A DNA stretch of 64,000 nucleotides from Strigamia acuminata (lineage: Eukaryota; Arthropoda; Chilopoda; Geophilomorpha; Linotaeniidae): contig OX442314.1 in assembly GCA_949358305.1 (NCBI GenBank), positions 65,667,369-65,731,368 on the forward strand. Direction: 5' to 3'. Under the pieces are notes generated by a model. It ran no database searches. It worked only from the letters and a program-made list of their open reading frames with translations, and was not told the DNA's origin. Made by a program: the position numbers and the translations under genes. This document shows, piece by piece, positions 11,175 through 23,578 of the stretch. Position 1 is the stretch's first letter, and the number at the start of each line of letters is the position of its first letter.

Positions 11175-14100
11175 TCTGTGCTAAGTCAACTGTGATGAGA
11201 TCAAAAGTCTATTCTCCCAAATCATTGGTTGGATGTTTCTAAAACTTACATTGGAGCCTTCTACTAAGGTTTAAACACTATTTCTGAACATTCAGAGACA
11301 TTGGTCTTGTGGTGTTTGTGCTAAGTCAACTGTGATGAGATCAAAAGTCTATTCTCCCAAATCATTGGTTGGATGTTTCTAAAACTTACATTGGAGCCTT
11401 CTACTAAGGTTTAAACACTATTTCTGAACATTCAGAGACATTGGTCTTGTGGTGTTTGTGCTAAGTCAACTGTGATGAGATCAAAAGTCTATTCTCCTAA
11501 ATCAATGGTTGAATGTTTCTAAAACTTACATTGGAGCCTTCTACTAAGGTTTAAACACTATTTCTGAACATTCAGAGACATTGGACTTGTGGTGTTTCTG
11601 CTAAGTCAACTGTGATGAGATCAAAAGTCTATTCTCCCAAATCATTGGTTGGATGTCTCTAAAACTTACATTGGAGCCTTCTACTAAGGTTTAAACACTA
11701 TTTCTGAACATTCAGAGACATTGGTCTTGTGGTGTTTGTGCTAAGTCAACTGTGATGAGATCAAAAGTCTATTCTCCCAAATCATTGGTTGGATGTTTCT
11801 AAAATTTACATTGGAGCCTTCTACTAAGGTTTAAACACTATTTCTGAACATTCAGAGACATTGGTCTTGTGGTGTTTGTGCTAAGTCAACTGTGATGAGA
11901 TCAAAAGTCTATTCTCCTAAATCAATGGTTGAATGTTTCTAAAACTTACATTGGAGCCTTCTACTAAGGTTTAAACACTATTTCTGAACATTCAGAGACA
12001 TTGGACTTGTGGTGTTTGTGCTAAGTCAACTGTGATGAGATCAAAAGTCTATTCTCCCAAATCATTGGTTGGATGTTTCTAAAACTTACATTGGAGCCTT
12101 CTACTAAGGTTTAAACACTATTTCTGAACATTCAGAGACATTGGACTTGTGGTGTTTGTGCTAAGTCAACTGTGATGAGATCAAAAGTCTATTCTCCCAA
12201 ATCATTGGTTGGATGTTTCTAAAACTTACATTGGAGCCTTCTACTAAGGTTTAAACACTATTTCTGAACATTCAGAGACATTGGTGTTTGTGCTAAGTCA
12301 ACTGTGATGAGATCAAAAGTCTATTCTCCCAAATCATTGGTTGGATGTTTCTAAAACTTAGATTGGAGCCTTCTACTAAGGTTTAAACACTATTTCTGAA
12401 CATTCAGAGACATTGGTCTTGTGGTGTTTGTGCTAAGTCAACTGCGATGTGAAATGAACTCAAAATTTTTTTTTCAAAATTTATTGCTTGGGTGTTGCTA
12501 AAACTTATATTGAAGGCTTCTACTAAGGTTTAAACACTATTTCTGAACATTCAGAGACATTGGACTTGTGGTGTTTGTGCTAAGTCAACTGTGATGAGAT
12601 CAAAAGTCTATTCTCCCAAATCATTGGTTGGATGTTTCTAAAACTTACATTGGAGCCTTCTACTAAGGTTTAAACACTATTTCTGAACATTCAGAGACAT
12701 TGGTCTTGTGGTGTTTGTGCTAAGTCAACTGTGATGAGATCAAAAGTCTATTCTCCCAAATCATTGGTTGGATGTTTCTAAAACTTACATTGGAGCCTTC
12801 TACTAAGGTTTAAACACTATTTCTGAACATTCAGAGACATTGGTCTTGTGGTGTTTGTGCTAAGTCAACTGTGATGAGATCAAAAGTCTATTCTCCTAAA
12901 TCAATGGTTGAATGTTTCTAAAACTTACATTGGAGCCTTCTACTAAGGTTTAAACACTATTTCTGAACATTCAGAGACATTGGACTTGTGGTGTTTCTGC
13001 TAAGTCAACTGTGATGAGATCAAAAGTCTATTCTCCCAAATCATTGGTTGGATGTCTCTAAAACTTACATTGGAGCCTTCTACTAAGGTTTAAACACTAT
13101 TTCTGAACATTCAGAGACATTGGTCTTGTGGTGTTTGTGCTAAGTCAACTGTGATGAGATCAAAAGTCTATTCTCCCAAATCATTGGTTGGATGTTTCTA
13201 AAATTTACATTGGAGCCTTCTACTAAGGTTTAAACACTATTTCTGAACATTCAGAGACATTGGTCTTGTGGTGTTTGTGCTAAGTCAACTGTGATGAGAT
13301 CAAAAGTCTATTCTCCTAAATCAATGGTTGAATGTTTCTAAAACTTACATTGGAGCCTTCTACTAAGGTTTAAACACTATTTCTGAACATTCAGAGACAT
13401 TGGACTTGTGGTGTTTGTGCTAAGTCAACTGTGATGAGATCAAAAGTCTATTCTCCCAAATCATTGGTTGGATGTTTCTAAAACTTACATTGGAGCCTTC
13501 TACTAAGGTTTAAACACTATTTCTGAACATTCAGAGACATTGGACTTGTGGTGTTTCTGCTAAGTCAACTGTGATGAGATCAAAAGTCTATTCTCCCAAA
13601 TCATTGGTTGGATGTCTCTAAAACTTACATTGGAGCCTTCTACTAAGGTTTAAACACTATTTCTGAACATTCAGAGACATTGGACTTGTGGTGTTTCTGC
13701 TAAGTCAACTGTGATGAGATCAAAAGTCTATTCTCCCAAATCATTGGTTGGATGTCTCTAAAACTTACATTGGAGCCTTCTACTAAGGTTTAAACACTAT
13801 TTCTGAACATTCAGAGACATTGGTCTTGTGGTGTTTGTGCTAAGTCAACTGTGATGAGATCAAAAGTCTATTCTCCCAAATCATTGGTTGGATGTTTCTA
13901 AAATTTACATTGGAGCCTTCTACTAAGGTTTAAACACTATTTCTGAACATTCAGAGACATTGGTCTTGTGGTGTTTGTGCTAAGTCAACTGTGATGAGAT
14001 CAAAAGTCTATTCTCCCAAATCATTGGTTGGATGTTTCTAAAACTTACATTGGAGCCTTCTACTAAGGTTTAAACACTATTTCTGAACATTCAGAGACAT

Positions 14101-14816
14101 TGGACTTGTGGTGTTTGTGCTAAGTCAACTGTGATGAGATCAAAAGTCTATTCTCCCAAATCATTGGTTGGATGTTTCTAAAATTTACATTGGAGCCTTC
14201 TACTAAGGTTTAAACACTATTTCTGAACATTCAGAGACATTGGTCTTGTGGTGTTTGTGCTAAGTCAACTGTGATGAGATCAAAAGTCTATTCTCCCAAA
14301 TCATTGGTTGGATGTTTCTAAAACTTACATTGGAGCCTTCTACTAAGGTTTAAACACTATTTCTGAACATTCAGAGACATTGGACTTGTGGTGTTTGTGC
14401 TAAGTCAACTGTGATGAGATCAAAAGTCTATTCTCCCAAATCATTGGTTGGATGTTTCTAAAACTTACATTGGAGCCTTCTACTAAGGTTTAAACACTAT
14501 TTCTGAACATTCAGAGACATTGGTGTTTGTGCTAAGTCAACTGTGATGAGATCAAAAGTCTATTCTCCCAAATCATTGGTTGGATGTTTCTAAAACTTAG
14601 ATTGGAGCCTTCTACTAAGGTTTAAACACTATTTCTGAACATTCAGAGACATTGGTCTTGTGGTGTTTGTGCTAAGTCAACTGCGATGTGAAATGAACTC
14701 AAAATTTTTTTTTCAAAATTTATTGCTTGGGTGTTGCTAAAACTTATATTGAAGGCTTCTACTAAGGTTTAAACACTATTTCTGAACATTCAGAGACATT
14801 GGACTTGTGGTGTTTG
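11175..14816. repeat. 140-bp satellite array, block 2
   Basis: Order: rest of e, a b c d b e e s v e a b c d b e c c d a e(T) a e s v, then 34 bases of e. e(T) has the aaaaTttac base of d. The monomer lengths sum exactly to the 3,642-bp block. Compared with block 1 it lacks one a monomer after e, and it carries an extra e(T)-a pair before the final e. Confidence 0.96.
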
Positions 14817-16563
14817 TGTTGCCAGCAAGCAGTGATTGCTGCAAGAACCGGCAACTCACGCACCTCGTAATAAACATTCGAGCGATCAAATCTTCGCACA
14901 GCACTTTTAACTACTCGACTCGATTGAAACCATTCTGACATCTGATAACGCATCTCATGTTTTCTGACTTGGCCCTCATTGTCCTCTCCATGTCGACCGA
15001 AACTCGAGAACCTGGCTTTTGCTCTAAACATGACGGTTGGCGGATATTCGGGCTCGAATATCAATATCGTCTTTCGCAAATCAAAGATGGCGTAGATTCG
15101 AATCTCGCGCTCGTGTGAAAACGAAAAGAAACACTCGTTCTTATTTGCGAACAAAAATAAAACGATGTTTAATCGTTCAAATCAAAACTATAACTACTTG
15201 TACAATCGCTTAGCTCGTGTCACAGCCTTTTATTACAATAGAAAAAGACACGAGCGCATTATTGACACAATAAAGGGATAATATCTCAACCAACACTGTC
15301 TCCTACAGGCTTCCGTACTTCAAGATCACAACAGCCGTTGAGACCTAAGACTTAAACTTAAAACCTAATCTAACATTGAAGATACACTGCCAATAAACAC
15401 ATCTGAACTCAAAGAATATTTAAAGACAGTAACATAAATTAGAGTGAGGTGTAAACCTCAAAAAACCCGCAATTAACATTCTCAACGAACACAGAGGAGA
15501 ATCTATAAAACCCGAAAATGCGCAACTTTGCCGCGAGGCGGCATTGTATGCAATCGCCGTAAAATTAAGCCTCAAGAAAACCTCGGCCACACACACACGA
15601 TTACGCTTTTAATTACGAATAAAAACTCAATAACAATTCTAATTGTTCGATGTGTTCCTGCAATTATTCATTTGGGTGCCACGGAACTATATTCTCATCA
15701 CCCGAACTAAATTTGAAGATATCCCAGTGTTTCCCAAAACCCGAACCTGAACGAAACGACAAAAACTCTGTGAAATCACGTGACCTCTATTTTATCCCGT
15801 GAATCTAAATCGGAACCAAAATCAACGAATAAATAAGCAACCAAATAATTCTAAATCTCAATAAACTCTCATAACAAGAACCGAACACGAAAGAATCTTT
15901 TTACTAAATCAACATGAATCTCGGTCGATAACGAGGCTCGTTGCACCAACTGTCTCCTAATGGCGGATCCAACCGACCAACGCTCCTTGGTGACCAACGG
16001 AACTTCTCCTCTGCCCCACGCCGACTCATCGGATCTAATTCTGCGGTAAACCACATCCAAAGCTATTTATTTAATCACCGGAGTGGCTTCTAAACTAATG
16101 TATTCAAATCTACAGCTTCAAAACAACATCTTTCCGAGTGCACTCCGACCAGACCAAACCGCTCGATAATCAACAACGACTTCGCTTTTCGCTTTGAAAC
16201 CCATCCTCGCCGTTATCGCCTTTAATTAGCGACCCAATGCCTGCCTGTACCGTGTCAGATAAGTTCTCGAAAATTATTCAAACTAACCGGAACCGAAATT
16301 AAAAACCTTAACTTTTCCTTTGTAGATAAATCCGATGCCCGAACTTAACACAAGATGGCGGACTGCGCTCACCTCTCATTTCCAATGTTGCGAACTCTTC
16401 GAGAAATTGAGACTTTCAAAGAAACGAAATGACCGAAACGATTCAGCGAACCCCGACAACTTACAAGGTAAACATTCCAGAATGGTAATTCGAATCATGC
16501 AGATGAACCAAAGTTTCTTTCTCTTTTCTGAATATTAATTTTGTTGCGTATCTGCTCGCAACA
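14817..16563 (-). repeat. Fam1 copy 2, left LTR (3' LTR)
   Basis: 1,747 bp; carries T at 16195, as in the left LTR of copy 1. Begins TGTTGCCAGCAAG on plus and ends GCTCGCAACA. Confidence 0.93.
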
Positions 16564-19500
16564 TCGCTCCCACCAAAAAAGGAAGACGATAGCGGGGGGA
16601 AATTTATCCCTAATAAATTCACATCTTCTCTTTACTAGGACAGCCCATCTAACCTCGCTAATTACCACAAGTGACGTTGTGGAGACGCTTAGTATGAACA
16701 ACCGTCTCTCTTATCTGTACCCCGCAACCCATCCCCTCTCTCAGGCTCCCATCTCGGACTTATCTCTTCCTTCCAAGAGACCGAGTGTAAGGACCTAAGA
16801 GGGAGGGGAATAGGAAATACAGACACTCTCTATTATTTATGCAAACAAAACTATTTTCGATTCACAGCTTTTAATCGAAGGACGCCAATGAGATTCGGGA
16901 ATTCTCTATCTTCTTCCAGAGAAGGAACCTTTTCAAAAAATGATGCTCTCGTGGAGAAGGAGAAACCACCTAACTTCCATAATCTCGATTGTCTACGCCT
17001 TTTGCTAATCTCAACCGGTAGCTTCATAATGTCCCGTATCGAGCGAAGTAACATTGCATCAATTTAAATAGACCTCGCTCCTCTTGAGAAAATCTGTTCA
17101 CCCTTTTAAATTCCAGACTCTAACTCAATTCAACGGACGTCGTAACCTTACGACTCATGACTCTCGACACGGCTCAAAATTCACTTTACGTGCCGATGTT
17201 CTTTGACTATTTTATTTTCTTTTTCGGAGACAACGACTTCCGGACCACTTAAAATTCCTTTTACAAACCGGAATCGTCTTCTGTTAACTCTCGAATGTCT
17301 TACTAAATTCTCTTAAATTCTTAAAAGAGGAAGTCAAGATTGCCGAACCCGTAGACTCAGAAACGGCGGACTTCTCTTTTTTGCTAATCCACTTCACTTG
17401 TCTTAGGCAACAACCTTTACTATCAGCTCTGTAAATCTCTAATATTTTCCTATCTTAATTCTGCCTTTGAAAACTCCCTCAACTTTGTTTAAAAGAAAAC
17501 CCTGTTAAGACCAATTACACCACATGCTGCTATTTTCTAATGGAGGGGTTAGTTTCCTGTTGTTATCCAGTCAAGGACATTCGATATTTAACTGAATCCA
17601 CCATAACTTGGGCTTATTCTAAGCACCCTGTATTTTATTTCCCGTGTTAAATGTTTGAGTTAAGGGTGAGGGAAGCCATGAAGACCCTTCTATCTGTTAT
17701 TTTTTCCACAATATAAAATCTTAGGATTAGGAAAACAGGAAATTAATCAAAAAAGTTTAGTGACCGTTCCTCTTCGGCGACCGACGGCGTGCACTCCGCC
17801 GGTGGCCGGCAGGACTTTCCCGGACACATCTTGTCGTTTCCAATCCCAATTTTATTTTATATTCATATAATTCCCTCCCGACTCAAAAAAAACAAGAAAG
17901 GAAGCTCTATTGCTAATCGGGTCCCAGTGACCAGGACACTTCGTGTAATCGCGAATTCGACTAAGGGACTAAGGGATTCGAGCAACCCATTGGTGTTTGC
18001 CATCTTGCATGTCGAAAAATCGATCATTCAAACGAAGAACCATTAGAATCACAAAGAGAGAAGGGGTGTAGAGGGACTTTATATCTGATTGTGTGCATGA
18101 AAGCACTGTCCTTGTCACATTAGATAAGCTGGTGTGAACAGATCCTGTTATGTCCCCGCATTCGTTTTAGCTCTAAACAACTGCACCTATTTGGAAAGTT
18201 TTCCATTTTCGTCTAATCCCGAGTGGAAAAGCGATTCATTCATCTAAATGGATTGAAACTCCTATTATATAGTTTGACTGTTATGAAGGTTTAAGAGGTC
18301 AAGGTTTTCTATTCTATTTGCTTCTGTATGTATTTTCTAACCCTAAAAGAACAACGTAACCCATATGTGAGCACCGCAATGCGAAGGACTTGTTTGCTAA
18401 CTTCCAAACAGAAAGTCTTACAAAGCCATTACTTCACAAATTGAATCGTTTTTTCTGAAAATGTCCAGAACTCTCAAGATTCCCAGTGTTCAAAGGCGAT
18501 TTCCGTTGGCTGCCTCTGAAGTAGAGCTTTCCGGAGGAAAAAGGAAAAAGGAAGTACTTATAACAGGAAAACTAATCTATCTCTTCTAGAGGAGAACTTA
18601 TTGAAAAACTTTCTCGTTCTGTTATTCTTATGTTAGATGTAAAGGATTTTTCTATTCAGTCAGGATTTAAGTATGGTATGGATTGATATTTAGGAAGCGA
18701 CAGCATGTATTTTGGCACGCTCGGCGCCAAGGAGTAGATCCACTTTTCGGGAGACTTCCCGAAACAAAGTGGCGAACTTTTCTAATACTGAAACTGTCAG
18801 AAAAAAAAAACAACTAAAGGTTAGATAAGGAGGAAGACTTTATTTTCTAAGATGCACCCAGCAGCAATGAATATCTCAACCGATCGGCTCATGTGGTTTT
18901 GACTAATGCCATAAATACTAACACCGACTGCGATATTTGACCAACACCTGAATTCGAATGTAATAGAAATTATAAATTCTTACGTCCAAACCTAATCTGC
19001 CCCCGATTTATTAAACTTGTTCTAACTGTAATATCCTGGAGAATAAGTATTTCTACTGTGAAGATCTTCTATGCTTTCAAAGAAATCGATCAGGAAACTT
19101 CCGAAACTTGAAATCACTAAATTCTCGAGAGGAATCTTCTGTATTTTCTTAAATAAAGAGCTATATAGAAGGAATGGAAGAATAAACTAAACCAGTTTCT
19201 ATTTTTCTAAGTGACGAGAGATTTGTATTCTTTTCTGTTGGTTCCGGGGTCTTTAATTCTCAATAAACTGGGATTCGCTCCTTTTCTCTACTGAACCTTT
19301 TTACTGTCACCTTGTTTCTTCGGCTGACTTTACACGGCTCTTCCCAAATTAACAACCTCTTCGGACCAACTTGCATCGGACTAATTCTCTAATTGATTGC
19401 TCTAAAAAATCCTTTCAGTTTAATTTTTATGATCCCTTTTTATTCTATTAGCTGAGAGCTAATGATTGTTGCCTTTTCCTACTCTACAAGGAGGAAGATG

Positions 19501-21809
19501 GATCTCTATCTTTAGGTTTGTTGGACCACTGTTAACCAAATAAAACCTTTTCTCTAACCTAATACTTGGGCTTGATGGACCACTGTTAACCAACTAAAGC
19601 CTTTTTCTATTTCTGTCTTCTGTATAGGGGGGAATTTTCTTCTTTAAAACTTTATTATGCAACCTCGAGACTTTCCCGAGTTTCTCCCCTATCATTTTTC
19701 AATTCTTGAGGAGTGAATTTAGCGCGAAAGTCTCACGCGTCAATTACCCTCTCCTCATTATGCTAGTGAAACTCGACGGACCAACTGTTAACCGACTGAA
19801 CTTCTTCTCACTTCTTCTAGTGAAGCTCGACGGACCAACTGTTAACCGACTGGACTTCTAAATTGCAAGCTTTCTAAATTAGACTGACCGTGCTGTTAAC
19901 AGCTCAAAAGAGAAAGTTTCTTGCTACTAAAGGAATCTCCAACAACCAATGTAATATTTTCTTTTTGTAGCTCGTTGCTTCGAAAATAAAGACAAAGAAT
20001 CACTGAAAATTCCTGACGAACAACTTCTATTTCTAAACGGCCCTTTGCCAAAAAGGAAAATTAGTGTAAAGGTTTTACGTTCGTCTTTCTTATTCTGTAC
20101 AATAAGATTTATCTCTCTTTGGTTCGATTTATTGCGAATCAACACCAACGGAACTTATTGCGCTCTTTTTCTGCCTGAGGAAGTATCAATTTCGATCCAA
20201 GTGACCAATTGGGACCTCCCGCTAAGGCGATGCTGCATTTACAGACAATGACAAACTCTCTCGTTCCTTCATTAATCTGAAATTATTCTTGCGCGTGGCG
20301 AATCATTTTCTTCAACTAGCTTTCGACCCCCTTCAAAGCGCTTGGATACTTTAATAAAAGTAAAACCTCTCGAAGTCGACCATAGTTTTCTGTTGCCACG
20401 GATGATGAAACCCAAAACTCTCCCTTTCATTCGGCGTCCCGAAAGCTAAACAGAGAATTGAAATTCCACGCATCATCTCTTATTTCTTGCCAGCTAATTT
20501 TTTCTCAAAATCCAGTGATTTCTCTAACGTATAAACTTAGCTTGCATTAAAACTTCTTATGCTATTCACGAGTTGGACCCTTAACCTGGGGTGTGCTAAT
20601 TCTCTTTTCTGGTCCTTTAAAAGGCTGTCCAGCTTCTTATTTCTGCATAATCCCAAATGGATACCAACCGCGTTCAAACTTAAGAGACTCGAAATTTTCT
20701 TTTCTATTAAAACTCACATCAATCTCAAAATTGTCGATTGGGGGAACCCACGTCTTTATCTATAAAGGGAATTTATCTTTCTGCCCCTGTTCTATTTATC
20801 GTGGACATGTTCATACTTAAATGCAACTTTCCTAAACGTCGGAAATTAATTTCTAAACTCGTAATTGGAACTCAAATTTATCTCAAAGCTTTTTACCTTT
20901 AATTCATCAACGTGACAAAAAAAAGGACTGACTAGAAACTTCAATCTCCTAAGAAAATCTAGTTCACAATAAAAAAAAAACCGACTAATTATGCATAAGC
21001 AATTGAAAATCAATCCCCCCAAAAGGACACACTTCGAACTTTGAATGTGATTCGCAAAACTCAACACTTAAAAGTTAAGATCGTAACGGAAATACTCCAT
21101 ATCGAACGGCGCTCACGAAATTGTCAGGTCGGAAACAACTCGAAAATATGCTAGTCTGAAAATCATACACACTAAAGTAAACTTTACAAGGCGTTTTTTC
21201 AAGGACTCGTTTCATTAGGCAAGAGTGTCTTACGACCCTCGTTGAGCCCTGAAACAGAGCACGCCCCACAAATTAAGACTACCAATATACCGCACACCAA
21301 ATCGAATCCGACATAACAACCTCGCAATACACATACACTAGCCGAACGAGACAAAACCCCCAAAAACAATCCTAAAACAACTCTAAGCTAACTTAAAACA
21401 AATAAACAATTCGAAAAAAAAGAAAACACAAGACTCTTCTCTTCTAGTGTCATTGCGTTGTGTATAACTTCTAGGCTCGCCCGAGATTCAGGGTTCCGAT
21501 CGTTCCTCCTTCTTTGTACGCCGACTGCTTAATTTCCGCAACCTTCTTCATTCCGGCCCCGCGACGCCATTGTCCCTTCCGACGGCTCGACCGACGCTTT
21601 CGGATCAACCGACCTCCCGCGACGTATTTTTCCCAAATCTCTTTCGACTTGATTACCGCCCGACGAGAGACCGCTTGCCGCTTCGCCCTCAACCCATCAG
21701 TGCGGGCACTTCTCTGTTGACGTCGGCTGCTTGCTTTTGCGACCCTGGGACTTCTATTCTCCTCTGGTTGCTGGCTCTCTCCTCGTCTACCCGACGAATC
21801 CCGGTCATC
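16564..21809 (-). other. Fam1 copy 2 interior, no recognisable genes
   Basis: Duplicate of 4160-9405. The candidate polypurine tract is at 16564-16580 and the 54-bp-spaced repeats are at about 19523-19861. No retroelement protein motifs in any frame. Confidence 0.75.
21451..21462 (-). promoter_or_regulatory. Conserved leader motif CACAACGCAATG, Fam1 copy 2
   Basis: Same motif and context as 9047-9058. Confidence 0.5.
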
Positions 21810-22169
21810 CACGGCACCACAAAAAGGGCTATGTTGCCAGCAAGCAGTGATTGCTGCAAGAACCGGCAACTCACGCACCTCGTAATAAACATTCGAGCGA
21901 TCAAATCTTCGCACAGCACTTTTAACTACTCGACTCGATTGAAACCATTCTGACATCTGATAACGCATCTCATGTTTTCTGACTTGGCCCTCATTGTCCT
22001 CTCCATGTCGACCGAAACTCGAGAACCTGGCTTTTGCTCTAAACATGACGGTTGGCGGATATTCGGGCTCGAATATCAATATCGTCTTTCGCAAATCAAA
22101 GATGGCGTAGATTCGAATCTCGCGCTCGTGTGAAAACGAAAAGAAACACTCGTTCTTATTTGCGAACAA
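21471..22169 (-). other. Leader-spanning open frame, doubtful coding, Fam1 copy 2
   Basis: Identical 232-codon frame to 9067-9765. Conservation between these copies only reflects recent duplication. Confidence 0.25.
21810..21819 (-). other. Primer-binding site, Fam1 copy 2
   Basis: TGGTGCCGTG in element sense, 12 nt inside the LTR at 21832; same as copy 1. Confidence 0.7.
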
Positions 22170-23578
22170 AAATAAAACGATGTTTAATCGTTCAAATCAA
22201 AACTATAACTACTTGTACAATCGCTTAGCTCGTGTCACAGCCTTTTATTACAATAGAAAAAGACACGAGCGCATTATTGACACAATAAAGGGATAATATC
22301 TCAACCAACACTGTCTCCTACAGGCTTCCGTACTTCAAGATCACAACAGCCGTTGAGACCTAAGACTTAAACTTAAAACCTAATCTAACATTGAAGATAC
22401 ACTGCCAATAAACACATCTGAACTCAAAGAATATTTAAAGACAGTAACATAAATTAGAGTGAGGTGTAAACCTCAAAAAACCCGCAATTAACATTCTCAA
22501 CGAACACAGAGGAGAATCTATAAAACCCGAAAATGCGCAACTTTGCCGCGAGGCGGCATTGTATGCAATCGCCGTAAAATTAAGCCTCAAGAAAACCTCG
22601 GCCACACACACACGATTACGCTTTTAATTACGAATAAAAACTCAATAACAATTCTAATTGTTCGATGTGTTCCTGCAATTATTCATTTGGGTGCCACGGA
22701 ACTATATTCTCATCACCCGAACTAAATTTGAAGATATCCCAGTGTTTCCCAAAACCCGAACCTGAACGAAACGACAAAAACTCTGTGAAATCACGTGACC
22801 TCTATTTTATCCCGTGAATCTAAATCGGAACCAAAATCAACGAATAAATAAGCAACCAAATAATTCTAAATCTCAATAAACTCTCATAACAAGAACCGAA
22901 CACGAAAGAATCTTTTTACTAAATCAACATGAATCTCGGTCGATAACGAGGCTCGTTGCACCAACTGTCTCCTAATGGCGGATCCAACCGACCAACGCTC
23001 CTTGGTGACCAACGGAACTTCTCCTCTGCCCCACGCCGACTCATCGGATCTAATTCTGCGGTAAACCACATCCAAAGCTATTTATTTAATCACCGGAGTG
23101 GCTTCTAAACTAATGTATTCAAATCTACAGCTTCAAAACAACATCTTTCCGAGTGCACTCCGACCAGACCAAACCGCTCGATAATCAACAACGACTTCGC
23201 TTTTCGCTTGGAAACCCATCCTCGCCGTTATCGCCTTTAATTAGCGACCCAATGCCTGCCTGTACCGTGTCAGATAAGTTCTCGAAAATTATTCAAACTA
23301 ACCGGAACCGAAATTAAAAACCTTAACTTTTCCTTTGTAGATAAATCCGATGCCCGAACTTAACACAAGATGGCGGACTGCGCTCACCTCTCATTTCCAA
23401 TGTTGCGAACTCTTCGAGAAATTGAGACTTTCAAAGAAACGAAATGACCGAAACGATTCAGCGAACCCCGACAACTTACAAGGTAAACATTCCAGAATGG
23501 TAATTCGAATCATGCAGATGAACCAAAGTTTCTTTCTCTTTTCTGAATATTAATTTTGTTGCGTATCTGCTCGCAACA
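21832..23578 (-). repeat. Fam1 copy 2, right LTR (5' LTR)
   Basis: 1,747 bp; carries G at 23210, as in the right LTR of copy 1. Confidence 0.93.

Larger units (their letters stand above)
14817..23578 (-). mobile_element. Fam1 LTR retroelement, copy 2
   Basis: 8,762 bp, same length, boundaries, flanks and LTR difference (16195 T, 23210 G) as copy 1. It is a copy by segmental duplication, not a new insertion. All short open frames of copy 1 recur with identical translations. Confidence 0.92.
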
